A stretch of 64,000 nucleotides of DNA. It comes from Tuwongella immobilis. GTDB taxonomy: Bacteria > Planctomycetota > Planctomycetia > Gemmatales > Gemmataceae. Shown one piece after another: positions 1 to 9,259 of this stretch (positions within the stretch are counted from its first letter, which is position 1; every line of letters begins with the position of its first letter). The stretch covers positions 1,836,920-1,900,919 of the forward strand of contig NZ_LR593887.1 of assembly GCF_901538355.1 (NCBI RefSeq). The letters run 5' to 3'. Under the pieces are notes generated by a model. That model worked only from the letters and a program-made list of their open reading frames with translations. It searched no databases and was not told where the DNA came from. A program made the position numbers and the translations under genes.

Positions 1-652
1 CGGTCGATTCGGGGGCATCGAAATCGTGGTTGTATTCGATGTCATTGCCGACAATCTGGATATTGCGAATTTCGCTCTGCGAAATCGAAATCCCGCCGCG
101 TTTGCAATAACTGATGTGGTTACCCGTGATATTGATCTGATGCAGATTGAGACGATCGAGAAAAATTCCGATTCCCGAATTGTCATAAATGTGGCAGGCG
201 GTAATTAGCACATTTCGATTGCGTTGCACTAAGTGAATGCCATGTCGGCATTTGCGGATTAAGACACCGTGCAACGTCGGCTGCATCACGCCTTCGAGTC
301 GGATGCCATCGGCTTGGGCATGGTGGCCGAGAATCTCAAAATCCCGCAGAAGCGGCATTCGTTCAGATTGCCAAACGGGTTCGAGAACGCTTTTGGGAAG
401 GGCGGATCCGCCGTGTGTGCCGATGAGGTGGAAGCAGGGGCCGGCGGCGTGGTGGTGCAGGGTGGCTGCGGATTCCCCGACGATGGCCAATCGTCCGAAC
501 TGCTTGAGGGGAATGAGGATCGGGCGGGTGATGCGATAATTCCCGCGGGGGATTTGAACGAGTCCGTCGCCACGTTCGATCGCGTGTTGGAATGCCGCGG
601 TATCGTCGGCGAGTCCGTCGCCTTTTGCGCCGAATTCACGAACGCTGGCCAT
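1..652 (-). CDS. Pectate-lyase-superfamily (right-handed beta-helix) protein, 3' part missing
   Basis: An open frame runs on the minus strand from ATG at 652 to the window edge (217 codons, no stop). The N-terminus reads SVREFGAKGDGLADDTAAF, the signature of the Pectate_lyase_3 / GDSL-less beta-helix family found in glycan-acting and phage-tail-like proteins. Later repeats of the type N-x-I-x-x-C/G-x-G-I-x-I (residues about 140-215) are beta-helix rungs. No signal peptide is seen, so it is either cytoplasmic or exported by another route. Substrate cannot be deduced. Start chosen because the family motif begins at residue 3. Confidence 0.85.
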   Translation of the reverse strand, partial: MASVREFGAKGDGLADDTAAFQHAIERGDGLVQIPRGNYRITRPILIPLKQFGRLAIVGESAATLHHHAAGPCFHLIGTHGGSALPKSVLEPVWQSERMPLLRDFEILGHHAQADGIRLEGVMQPTLHGVLIRKCRHGIHLVQRNRNVLITACHIYDNSGIGIFLDRLNLHQINITGNHISYCKRGGISISQSEIRNIQIVGNDIEYNHDFDAPEST

Positions 653-776
653 GACTGGGAACTCCGAACAGGAGGGCAGAGAAGCGAAGAAACCATTTGC
701 CCCTTCGAACGGAAGTCGAAGGGACAAATGGGGTTATGGATCAACACGAAGGCAGCTTCGTGGGATCGATCGACAA

Positions 777-1313
777 TTAGCGACGGCCGCGCTGGCAGGA
801 CGGGCAGTAGCTGTTGAACAGTTGGCTCGGGTAGGTCATGGCCGGGGTTTGAGCCGGAGCGGCAGCGGCGGGCGCTTCATGGCCAGGATTGGATTCCGTG
901 GCCGTGTAGACATAATCCGCAGCCGCATACTTGACGAGCCGAGCTTCGAACGCGGAGACAATCAGGTCACCTTCGTGGCGGAAGGCTTGGAAATCGCCGC
1001 TGCGTTCGGAGACAACGATTCCGCCGGTGCTGGGCATGCGGAACATCGGCAGCAGGGCTTTGCCTGCCGGGGTGTCCACATTAACGACCAGACAGACGTA
1101 ATCGCTTGCCAGGGTTTCATAGACGTTGGCGGAGAAGGCTGCGCCGAGCTTGACCTGCTCGACACCCACCGTCGGTGTGAAGAACACAGCGAGCGGCTTG
1201 TGCTGCTCACGGGCCATCGCCTGAGCGGTTGCGAAATCGCTCTGCCAGGAAATGGTCGGAGTCGCCGAGGGGGAAAGCATGCTCACCAGCACCAACGTCA
1301 ACGAAGTCGTCAT
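777..1313 (-). CDS. Secreted thioredoxin-fold-like protein
   Basis: 178 residues. Start ATG at 1313 is preceded by AGGAGAGGA at good spacing; an upstream ATG at 1337 lies before this ribosome site and is less likely. Residues 1-20 form a hydrophobic export signal. The next segment (W-x-x-DF-x-x-A-x-x-x-A, then KPLAVFFTP) has the pattern of the first helix and strand of thioredoxin-like proteins, but the usual CxxC is absent there. A CPSC pair sits at the extreme C-terminus (NSYCPSCQRGRR), possibly a metal site. An Ala/Pro linker precedes it. Function unknown; thioredoxin-like fold is inference from pattern only. Confidence 0.7.
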   Translation of the reverse strand: MTTSLTLVLVSMLSPSATPTISWQSDFATAQAMAREQHKPLAVFFTPTVGVEQVKLGAAFSANVYETLASDYVCLVVNVDTPAGKALLPMFRMPSTGGIVVSERSGDFQAFRHEGDLIVSAFEARLVKYAAADYVYTATESNPGHEAPAAAAPAQTPAMTYPSQLFNSYCPSCQRGRR

Positions 1314-1641
1314 CAAATCGTCCTCTCCTAGGTGCAAATCTCAGGTAGTCCATCACCCGTTTGAGGGGGAGATGTCACCCGAACCAGTTGCGGGTTCAGG
1401 TTGGGTCAGTTTGTAAAGGGTGGCTGTTTGGTCTGTCAAGCAGAAAACTCGGGTCAAAAAACGTCCAATTTTCCCATCTCGTGTAGTTGACGCCACTTGC
1501 GCGATTTGAAAGTTCGACATTTTTGGCCGGGATTGCTCGCAAAAAATCGCCGAAAATTACCGAATTCGACGCTTGCGGACGCTTGTCCAGCGGCTTACCC
1601 TGGGCTTCGCTTCTCCCGATTCGCGTGCGGAGGATGGTGGT

Positions 1642-3234
1642 ATGCGCTGGCTGGTAAGGGGTGACTGGGATGGATTTTTCGGATTGGCGTTGGATAATTT
1701 GGTCCAATTGCTGCTCATCGTTTCGCTGTGTCAATTCGTGCTGGGGTTCTCTCCCGAATTGATCTATGGGCGAATTCTTCCGGGCGCAGCAATATCGCTG
1801 ATTGTCGGAAATTTCTTCTATGGGTGGCAAGCCCGGCGATTGGCACAGCAGACCGGTCGGACCGATGTTTGTGCGTTGCCGTATGGAATCAATACCGTTT
1901 CGCTGCTCGCTCATGTCTTCCTGGTGATGCTTCCCGCCAAGTCCGTGGCGCAAAATCTCGGCATGGACCCTGCTCAGCAGGCGACATTCGCCTGGCAGAT
2001 GGGCCTTGTTGCGACGTTCGGCTGTGGGTTCGTGGAATTGATCGGCGTGCTTTTCGCCGATGCCATTCGTCGGGCGACCCCGCGGGCGGCGCTCCTCTCC
2101 ACACTGGCGGGCATCGCGGTTGGGTTTATCGCGATGACCTTTTTCTTTCGCTCATTCGCACGACCAATTGTGGGCATCCCCACGCTCGGCATCATCCTAT
2201 TGACGTATCTGGGCGGTCGCCGATTCAAATTCGGACTCCCCGGCGGGTTGGTTGCCATCACCGTTGGCACCGCTTTGGCGTGGATCACCGGCTTAGCCAC
2301 TACCGATCAGTTTCCGCAAACGCTTCCCACATTGGTACTTCCGTCATTTGCCGGTGCTGAGTTTTGGAGCGCATTGCAATCCGAACATTGGAGCATGTTT
2401 TTGTCTGTGATTTTGCCGATGGGACTCTTCAACCTGGTGGGGAGTTTGCAAAATATCGAATCGGCGGAGGCGGCTGGCGATCGTTACCCAACCCGCCCAT
2501 CTCTCGCAGTCAACGGAATCGGTAGCATCGCCGCCTGTCTGTTCGGCTCCACATTTCCCACCACCATCTATATTGGGCATCCCGCGTGGAAAGCCATGGG
2601 AGCACGCGCCGGCTATTCCATACTGAATGGCGTCTTTTGTACGATTGTCTGTCTGACGGGCGTTATCGCCCATATCGCCGCCATCATCCCCATTGATGCC
2701 GGCATGGCCATCATTGTCTACATCGGCGTCATCATCACCACCCAAGCCTTCCAAGCGACGCCCATTCGACACGCCCCCGCGGTCGTCCTTGGCCTCCTCC
2801 CCGGAATCGCCGCGTGGGGAACCTTGATGATTAAAAACGGACTCCGCGCCGCTGGAATCGGGACGCCCGAACGGCCATTCCAACAGGTGGAATCACTGTT
2901 GCCGACATTCCAAGGGCAATTCGATCTCTACGTGGATGGAGCATTCGCACTCAACGAAGGATTTATCTTCACCTCGATGATTTGGGCCGCGCTGACGGTC
3001 GCGCTGATCGAGCGACAATTCCGAATCGCCGCCATCTGGTGCCTAATCGCTGCGGCCCTCTCCGCCATCGGCTTCATCCACAGCTATACCTATACCCCCG
3101 GAGATACCGCCATGGCATTATTTGCCCCAGCTTCTCCATGGGCGCTTGCTTACGCAGTCACCGCAGCCCTCCTATTCGCAACCCCATATCTCACCCAGCC
3201 TAATCCCCCTCAACCTCCAAAGGATGAGTCGTGA
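1642..3234 (+). CDS. NCS2-family (xanthine/uracil/guanine-type) permease
   Basis: 530 residues from ATG 1642, which follows GGAGG; the frame is open back to 1573 but that part lacks family character. The N-terminus RWLVRGDWDGFFGLALDNL and the following ten to twelve hydrophobic segments match inner-membrane nucleobase permeases of the NCS2/AzgA-like group. The stretch GRTDVCALPYGINTVS is typical of the first re-entrant region, and the NIESAEAAGDRYPT region corresponds to the conserved family motif near the middle of these proteins. Stands alone, with no purine-metabolism genes nearby, so the exact substrate is not inferable. Confidence 0.9.
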   Translation: MRWLVRGDWDGFFGLALDNLVQLLLIVSLCQFVLGFSPELIYGRILPGAAISLIVGNFFYGWQARRLAQQTGRTDVCALPYGINTVSLLAHVFLVMLPAKSVAQNLGMDPAQQATFAWQMGLVATFGCGFVELIGVLFADAIRRATPRAALLSTLAGIAVGFIAMTFFFRSFARPIVGIPTLGIILLTYLGGRRFKFGLPGGLVAITVGTALAWITGLATTDQFPQTLPTLVLPSFAGAEFWSALQSEHWSMFLSVILPMGLFNLVGSLQNIESAEAAGDRYPTRPSLAVNGIGSIAACLFGSTFPTTIYIGHPAWKAMGARAGYSILNGVFCTIVCLTGVIAHIAAIIPIDAGMAIIVYIGVIITTQAFQATPIRHAPAVVLGLLPGIAAWGTLMIKNGLRAAGIGTPERPFQQVESLLPTFQGQFDLYVDGAFALNEGFIFTSMIWAALTVALIERQFRIAAIWCLIAAALSAIGFIHSYTYTPGDTAMALFAPASPWALAYAVTAALLFATPYLTQPNPPQPPKDES

Positions 3235-3713
3235 TATTCGTCCAATCGATAGGTCGATCAAGTTGGTGCGATCGGGTGAGATTCGTGTCCAGCGTTGTGA
3301 GGCGCGGCGAAGTCTGGAGCTGGGAAGTGGGACGCTGTCCGTGTGTGGGTGTGGGACGCTGTCCGAATGATGGCAGGGGCTCTGCCCCTGGACCCTGGCC
3401 AAGGGACTTGAAAGCCCCTTGGCAATCCCCGTCTTCGCTCCGATCATTTTTCGGGGCGATCGGTTGACTGCGTCAATCCGCTCACCCCGGATTGATTCTC
3501 TCATTTGGTCTGGTGATTGGTTGTTGTGGAGTCTTTGGCTGAAGCAACCGGCGGAGGTTCTGGGGGAACATGCTGCCGATGTTCCTGTCGGTGGAGCGAA
3601 TCGTTCTGGGGCATGGGCTGGCGATTTGCTCGCCGGAATCGGATGGCGAATGCGTTGGCACCCGAAGTCCGGCAGCGGTTCGTGTCGATGGATGCTCCGA
3701 ATGCCAACTGCGG
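3235..3713. other. Intergenic stretch between convergent genes
   Basis: Contains two direct copies of GTGGGACGCTGTCCG (about 3328-3367) and the double hairpin listed separately at 3374-3422. The remainder (3423-3713) is open on several frames but no frame has a ribosome site plus a protein-like sequence; I see no gene in it. Confidence 0.6.
3374..3422. repeat. Pair of adjacent GC-rich hairpins, probable bidirectional terminator or dispersed repeat
   Basis: CAGGGGC-TCT-GCCCCTG at 3374-3390 is followed eight bases later by CCAAGGG...CCCTTGG at 3399-3422. It sits between the end of the permease gene and the 3' end of the minus-strand gene at 3714. The phrase pattern resembles a short dispersed repeat seen downstream of genes in several GC-rich bacteria; that is recollection, not a search. 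Confidence 0.55.
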
Positions 3714-4958
3714 CTAATCCTTTTTGATCGGGTTGGCTTTTCGCCATTCTTCGTAGGTCTTGAACGCCGCTTTGCGGGTTTCGTCTTCCGTGAATCCGGC
3801 GTTGATCCAGCTTTCGAACGTCCCGTTTTGTGAGCCGAGAATGTCGAAGCGATAATCCTGAAACGACTGCCCGGTGAGTTTCACACAGACCGCCAAGGCA
3901 TAATCGCAAACGCGGGTTTCGACTCTGATCTGCGATCCATCTTTCAAATCGAAGCCGACGACTGGTTCCAATGTCGTTTGGTCCTTGAAGAGTTTTTCCT
4001 CAAAAAACGCAATCCGATCATTCTCGGGAATGCTCGCCGTCGCGACCATCGCCATCGCCACGCCCCGATGGTATGGCAGTCGCCAGGGGGATGTCGAGGC
4101 AGCGAGATCCATGAGGAAGTCGAGTGTGTCCGAATCGCTCTTCAGATTCATGATCTGTTTTTGGATCATGTCTTGGATGAAGAACAAAAAGGATGACATG
4201 GCAAGGGGTTCGGGGAGTTGTTTGGCCCAAGCGAACAGCAGCTTTCGGAAGTAGCGACCGTTGTTGGCATCCATCATCAACGCCTCGTAGTTTGGCGTCC
4301 AAAGCAGGCCGATGAAGCGTTGGTAATTGCGGTCGCCGCCTTTGAGTTGCTTGCGATTGGCTTCCACGATGGCTTGGCCGATTTTCTCGTCGGCAGCGAT
4401 CAACAGCAGCGCAGCGCCTTCTGTCACCGGACTGAGAACGCCTTTGCCGCGATTTTCGATCGCTTTGGTACGATCATTGAAGGTGTTGCCGATCGTTTGT
4501 GGGTTGTTGGCGGCGTCATTAAGAAGTTCGAAGTGATTGTTGCAGAGCTCGAAGTAGAATTTGCGGGCGTTCTCGTCTTTGCCGCAGATCTTCACATAGG
4601 TGGCAGCGAGCGGAAGGGCGTTCGCGATCTGTCCATCCGGATCGCTGGCTAACTCCTCGATCCGTCGTTTGAGCTCGAGCATGCGAATCATGGGGGCGAG
4701 CCGGTTGCAACGAGTGACAATCTCTGGATCGGGATTCTTGCGACCTTCCTCGATCGCCTTGAGAGCGGCGAGACCCAGTTTCAACAGTTTTTGGTTCGCC
4801 GCTTCGCGTTCCCGGAAACTGGAACTACCGAGTTTGCGGACTAATTCCTGGGCGATTGGGTCGATTGCTTGCGGAGTTTGATCCGCCTGTGCCGAGCGAG
4901 CCGGGACAGCGAACAGCAACGCCACAGCCAACACCAAATGTGGAATCAACGTCTTCAT
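3714..4958 (-). CDS. Secreted helical-repeat protein of planctomycete type
   Basis: 414 residues from ATG 4958. Residues 1-25 (MKTLIPHLVLAVALLFAVPA) are a signal peptide. Residues about 35-105 contain LVRKLGSSSFREREAANQKL followed by further helices; this REREAA-type segment is common in secreted planctomycete proteins with HEAT-like or sigma-factor-anti-type scaffolds. The rest is helical with no recognised catalytic motif. The upstream in-frame extension to 5126 overlaps the neighbouring gene's stop and is not used. It is followed on the same strand by nothing and preceded by the PQQ-repeat gene, 164 bases away, which may share its promoter. Role unknown. Confidence 0.75.
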   Translation of the reverse strand: MKTLIPHLVLAVALLFAVPARSAQADQTPQAIDPIAQELVRKLGSSSFREREAANQKLLKLGLAALKAIEEGRKNPDPEIVTRCNRLAPMIRMLELKRRIEELASDPDGQIANALPLAATYVKICGKDENARKFYFELCNNHFELLNDAANNPQTIGNTFNDRTKAIENRGKGVLSPVTEGAALLLIAADEKIGQAIVEANRKQLKGGDRNYQRFIGLLWTPNYEALMMDANNGRYFRKLLFAWAKQLPEPLAMSSFLFFIQDMIQKQIMNLKSDSDTLDFLMDLAASTSPWRLPYHRGVAMAMVATASIPENDRIAFFEEKLFKDQTTLEPVVGFDLKDGSQIRVETRVCDYALAVCVKLTGQSFQDYRFDILGSQNGTFESWINAGFTEDETRKAAFKTYEEWRKANPIKKD

Positions 4959-5122
4959 GGAACGACCCTGGTTCACGAGGCGACCGAATTCGGTGGACCG
5001 ACAATCCTGACGAACATCAACACCGCAATTCCACAGCGTTTCATCGCTTGAAATCGAAGACCATTGAACGATTGGCGCGGGCGTTTTTTTACTTGCGATC
5101 CCGTTGCAGTTCAGATGACGAA

Positions 5123-6463
5123 TCACTTGGATTTCGCCTGTCGAACGCAGTACAGATATTCGACGCCGCGAAGGTACAGGGCACCGCCCGCGACGGCTGG
5201 AGATGCCCAGAAGACGTCGTTGATCTTCCCAGTCCCGACAACCTCAAACGCTGGCCCGGCTTTGATGATCGCTGCCGATCCGGCCTCGTCCAGCAGGAGC
5301 ACCTGGTCCCCGGTGGCGATCGGGCAAGCGATCAGCCGAGTCATCTTCGGCACGCGCTCGTTATATTGCTGCTTCCCGGTCTTCGAATCATAACAGGCTA
5401 GCGTTCCCTTGCCGGGGATATACAGGTATCCCTTCTGGGACAGCGGCGAACTCCAGCCGGCTCCCCCGCCACTAACGTTCCAAGCCACGAATTCGCTAGG
5501 CGTTTCGCTATTTTTCGAGATGACCCCACGGACTCCAGCCCGGATGCCGAATAGCGGGCCGCTTGAACTCTGGCCGCCGTTGGAGAAGTAGAGGAGGTCG
5601 CCATCAACGGTCGGGGACGATGAGAACGGCTGAAACCCGCTCATCCGCCAAAGTTCATCGCCCGTATCCAGGGCCAGCCCCGATACCCCGTCGGGGCCAC
5701 AAACCACCAACTCGGTTCGCTTGGAGTTCGCCCACACCAAGGGGGAACTCCAAGCGGTGGTCGATGCTTGATCCGCCCACTGGAACCGCCATGCCTCTTT
5801 GCCTGTCTGACAGTCGAGGGCGACGACGAATGCCGTTTCCTGGCTGAAGCTTGTGATGAACACCTTGCCACCGCCGAGAGTTGGTGATGACCCACTTCCC
5901 CAATTGGCCACGGTCGGGTACGCGCCAAGTTCCGCCTTCCACACCTCTTTGCCAGTGTGGTCGAACGCTGCCATCGTCCCCGTCGCCCCGAAATAGGCAT
6001 ACACTCGTTCGGCATCGGCGCATGGGGTTTCCGTGGCATAGCTGTTACATGCATGGACCGGGTATTTCGGCTTACCCTTGGTTGCCGACTTCGCCCAGAG
6101 TGTCTTGCCGGTGATGCGGTCTAGGGCAACCACCTGCCAATCGATCTCCACGTCTGGGAGCGTCTCCCGCCCAGTTTCGATGACCCCTTGGCCGAAGCTC
6201 TTTGGCTTCCGGAGGTTGTCTGAAACGGCAGCGGTGACGAACAGCTTGTCACCGACTACCACTGGCTGCGATAATCCGGAGCCGGGCAGTTTCACCTTCC
6301 AGGCGATGTTCTTCTCCACTGACCACTCGGTCGGCAGTTCTGTCCCCTTTGTCGTTCCAGATCCGCTCGGGCCGCGGAATTGGGGCCAGTCTTCGGCCTT
6401 CACCTGTTGAGCAGATAGACAGAGGCCAAGGCCCAGCGTGCAAGCGTGGAACAATCGAATCAT
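5123..6463 (-). CDS. PQQ-like beta-propeller repeat protein
   Basis: 446 residues. ATG 6463 is preceded by GGAG; a further ATG at 6499 is in frame but lacks the ribosome site. Signal peptide at residues 1-24, then EDWPQFRGPSGSG, the hallmark opening of planctomycete PQQ-repeat (outer-membrane-assembly BamB-like) proteins. Blades repeat the pattern D-x-x-TGK-x-x-W (for example DRITGKTLW, DHTGKEVW, DCQTGKEAW, DTGDELW, DSKTGKQQY), giving an eight-bladed propeller. Likely periplasmic; no quinone-dehydrogenase catalytic partner is visible, so enzymatic activity is not claimed. Confidence 0.9.
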   Translation of the reverse strand: MIRLFHACTLGLGLCLSAQQVKAEDWPQFRGPSGSGTTKGTELPTEWSVEKNIAWKVKLPGSGLSQPVVVGDKLFVTAAVSDNLRKPKSFGQGVIETGRETLPDVEIDWQVVALDRITGKTLWAKSATKGKPKYPVHACNSYATETPCADAERVYAYFGATGTMAAFDHTGKEVWKAELGAYPTVANWGSGSSPTLGGGKVFITSFSQETAFVVALDCQTGKEAWRFQWADQASTTAWSSPLVWANSKRTELVVCGPDGVSGLALDTGDELWRMSGFQPFSSSPTVDGDLLYFSNGGQSSSGPLFGIRAGVRGVISKNSETPSEFVAWNVSGGGAGWSSPLSQKGYLYIPGKGTLACYDSKTGKQQYNERVPKMTRLIACPIATGDQVLLLDEAGSAAIIKAGPAFEVVGTGKINDVFWASPAVAGGALYLRGVEYLYCVRQAKSK

Positions 6464-6790
6464 GAGGTCTCCAGCGATCAGGAAGGGATGCTGTTTCAAG
6501 TCGTTTCAGAAGCGGTTTTGACAAGCGACGCGTCACGATTCGCCAGTTCACTCGGGAGGTCCGAATGAGAATCGAGCGAGAAAGATCGGTTCACTCACAG
6601 TCATAGACGAGCGGGGCCAGGATATTCCACCGCATCACCGCGAACGTGCCATCATCTCGACGCGATTCTGCGGACAACCGATCATTCCGTGTTGCGCCAC
6701 CGGATTGTGGTGCTTCGCCCGTGGTCGAATTTCCGGGGGCCATTCTCCTCATCATGAGTCGCCCGGAGTCCAAGAGTGTTCAAGGCCGCT
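6464..6790. other. Intergenic stretch, nothing convincing
   Basis: A 60-codon minus-strand frame (6591-6773) exists but has no clear ribosome site and no recognised sequence. It may carry the promoter of the PQQ-repeat gene. Confidence 0.4.
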
Positions 6791-7273
6791 TCATTGGTCT
6801 GCGATGAGTCCGGTTGTCTGTTGATTTGCAAATCGGTAGAGTGCCTCTCCCGTCGAGATACCGATTTCGACGGGGCCAAATTCGGTTCGCCATTCCTGCC
6901 TGCGAAAGAGAATTGCTTGCGTGATGACCTCGAAGCAAATATCCGTTAACGGAAATTCATGGCTCGTTTCCGAATCACTACCATAATCTTCGCAGATTTG
7001 GATCGACATTTGGCAATTTTGACTCATTTCAAGAATGAATCGCTTGAAAATCTCATCAATGCTCGTTGGATTACAAAGTGCAAACCGAATAAACATAACA
7101 ATCGATGTGCTTTCGTTGACAAGGATCTCGATGACATGTTTACCATCGGACAACAAAAACGAATTCGGTTGGCTCCCTTCGAACAATGGGATCGCTTGTT
7201 TTTTGAGGTGCGTCAGGATGGTATCCATGCTGGAATCCGTTTTCATCGCAACCAGAAATGACTCGGCACCCAT
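6791..7273 (-). CDS. Hypothetical protein, AT-rich island gene 1
   Basis: 160 residues. ATG 7273 follows AGGAG at six bases, a good start. Mixed alpha/beta composition, no signal peptide, no membrane segment, no recognised motif. Base composition and codon use (many AAT, ATT, GAA) are clearly more AT-rich than the surrounding genes, as in the next two genes, suggesting shared foreign origin. Not recognised. Its size and lack of export signal would fit an immunity-like or regulatory cytoplasmic protein, but this is only a guess. Confidence 0.6.
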   Translation of the reverse strand: MGAESFLVAMKTDSSMDTILTHLKKQAIPLFEGSQPNSFLLSDGKHVIEILVNESTSIVMFIRFALCNPTSIDEIFKRFILEMSQNCQMSIQICEDYGSDSETSHEFPLTDICFEVITQAILFRRQEWRTEFGPVEIGISTGEALYRFANQQTTGLIADQ

Positions 7274-7348
7274 TCCGGTCTCCTAAACTACTCTCGGGGA
7301 TGTGGTTGATTCGTTGGTCGCTGCAATCGAGATAAAGAGGAGCCAAAT

Positions 7349-8059
7349 TTAATGGATGAGTTTTGTCAGCGCATCAATCGCGGATTGGTATTCATTCATC
7401 GTGCGCTCAAAACGATGGTGAAACTCAGGGAAACTCGATGCCAAGATTTCCTCGATTGTGAAAAATCCGTCCGTTCCGCACGCAAATGCAATGGTTGCAC
7501 CTGGTAACGTCACTTTGGCGACGAGGTTACCGAGTGGCGTCTCGTGCGAATCAATCGGTTGAAGCAGGTCGATCACAATCGCGTGATTCATGAATTCGGT
7601 ATAAAAACTGTTCGGATTTAATTCATTGTAACTCCATCGAATCGAACCATTTTTGGTTGCGAGCAACAATTGCGATAGGAAGATTAAACTCGATTGACTC
7701 ATGATATTTGCTTTTGAAAAGCTGGAATTTTGGGTGATGAACAATCGGCACTTTTCGTCGATTCGAGAGTGATGAGCCGTCCAAGAAGCGTCTATTTTCT
7801 CGAGCAGTTTTCTTGCCTCGGCCATCCCGGTCGTCCCCGAGAAAAATGGGATATCTAATTGACCTGTCGAGATTACAATCCCTTGGCGATCGATTGTGAT
7901 TCCAGAAGGTGCGTACCAATACAACCACCGAAGATGATAGGATTGGGATGGTTTGACAGATTGATAACAATTCCCGACTCGCTTTTCCCACGTGAGTACG
8001 CCGCGATCTGTCGCGGAAGCGAGTAATCTGACAAATCGATGCTGCAGTTCTTGCTTCAT
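7349..8059 (-). CDS. Hypothetical protein, AT-rich island gene 2
   Basis: 236 residues from ATG 8059 (weak ribosome site). Soluble, with an HLRWLYWYAPSGI segment near residue 42 and IRWSYNEL near 138. No signal peptide or known motif. Separated by 75 bases from the gene at 6791 and 175 from the one upstream, all on the same strand with the same AT-rich composition, so the three are probably one transcription unit or one acquired block. Function unknown. Confidence 0.6.
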   Translation of the reverse strand: MKQELQHRFVRLLASATDRGVLTWEKRVGNCYQSVKPSQSYHLRWLYWYAPSGITIDRQGIVISTGQLDIPFFSGTTGMAEARKLLEKIDASWTAHHSRIDEKCRLFITQNSSFSKANIMSQSSLIFLSQLLLATKNGSIRWSYNELNPNSFYTEFMNHAIVIDLLQPIDSHETPLGNLVAKVTLPGATIAFACGTDGFFTIEEILASSFPEFHHRFERTMNEYQSAIDALTKLIH

Positions 8060-8234
8060 GTTGATACCGAAATGATCGCGATTCCGACATGTGTGAATTT
8101 ACCGGAGCGGTTTCGACGGTGCAACTCATCCGTTTGTGATGACCCTGTCGCTGCATTCCACTGATCATTGCCGACAATGTCGAGGGGGGAGAATGCGGTC
8201 GCTACTCCTCAGTTGAGTCAGCAACGGATTGCTG

Positions 8235-8891
8235 TCAACCAGGGCCATTTTCTTTGAGGATGGAAAGAATGGTCGAATCCATCAACTCAATCAGGTGAAT
8301 TTTCGAGTGGCCCGGGGGTGGGATCTTCAATTCGATCGCGCTCTGATCAATCTCGATGATATTTTGGAAATCCACCATTCCAATAATCCCTGTGAGATTC
8401 CGTTCTGGGGAAAGATTCAACTTCATTCGGGGTTGCTGGAATGTCAGAAAATCTCCATTGACTGCAGCGAACAAGTCAATGATGCAGTGCGTTGAGTTGG
8501 TTGCCTGCCCAATCGAAATGATTGCCTCGCGAAGGATGGATTCTTCCTGGTCGAAAAGTGAGAGACACCACTTTTCAGGAAAGCTCCATCGGAGATGTGA
8601 ATAATTCGGCTGTTGGATGACAAATACGGAGTGTGTTGCACCCAAAACAGATTTAAAATGATAGCTGAATGAGGCGCCTAAGTCGATGAGACGGAATATC
8701 GATTGTCTGGCATCTGGGGAGAACCGAATCACTTCTCCAAGCTCATCGAAGAATCCGGTTTCATCAGGAATTAACGAGGTGCCGGTGTCGTTAATCCTCG
8801 CGGTGAGCGCCAACAATTTCTCAATCCCGGCTCGGAGATTCAGCTTTTTTACCGGCCACGAAGAATAGTTCAATGAGATTGTTTCCCCCAT
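8235..8891 (-). CDS. Hypothetical protein, AT-rich island gene 3
   Basis: 218 residues. ATG 8891 is preceded by CAGGAG at proper spacing; the frame is open upstream to a TTG at 8966, which I reject as start for lack of a site. Contains HLRWSFPEKW around residue 125, faintly echoing the HLRW segment of the neighbouring gene, so distant relationship is possible. Cytoplasmic by sequence. No recognised domain. Confidence 0.6.
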   Translation of the reverse strand: MGETISLNYSSWPVKKLNLRAGIEKLLALTARINDTGTSLIPDETGFFDELGEVIRFSPDARQSIFRLIDLGASFSYHFKSVLGATHSVFVIQQPNYSHLRWSFPEKWCLSLFDQEESILREAIISIGQATNSTHCIIDLFAAVNGDFLTFQQPRMKLNLSPERNLTGIIGMVDFQNIIEIDQSAIELKIPPPGHSKIHLIELMDSTILSILKENGPG

Positions 8892-9259
8892 CCAATGCTC
8901 CTGAAACATCGCGATGATACCAATGAAGCTGATTTCGACAACGACCACGTCCTTGGCAAGCGACAATCACCCTGGATGAATGCGGAACGTTCACAACAAT
9001 CCTACTTCAACTTTGGCAAAATGATATCAATTCGTTGAATCATCTTGCGGTGCTTTTGGTTCCTTGCGTCCTCGTGCGAGGAGCGAAGTTGGTTGCTTCC
9101 TCAATCAGCAGACCGTTCATCGCGGGAATCAAGCATTACCAGTGATTGCACGTGCTTCAGGCGGGTGTGTGGGGATTGGGGTAGTCGGTGGTTGTGGTGA
9201 TGGCATAGGATTGGAAGGCGCGTGGGATTGGAGTTGACGTGGAGAAGGGAGGTTGGTAG
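8892..9259. other. Divergent intergenic region
   Basis: Separates the AT-rich minus-strand block from the plus-strand DUF2752 gene, so it should contain both promoters. I see no RNA gene or clear operator. Confidence 0.4.
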
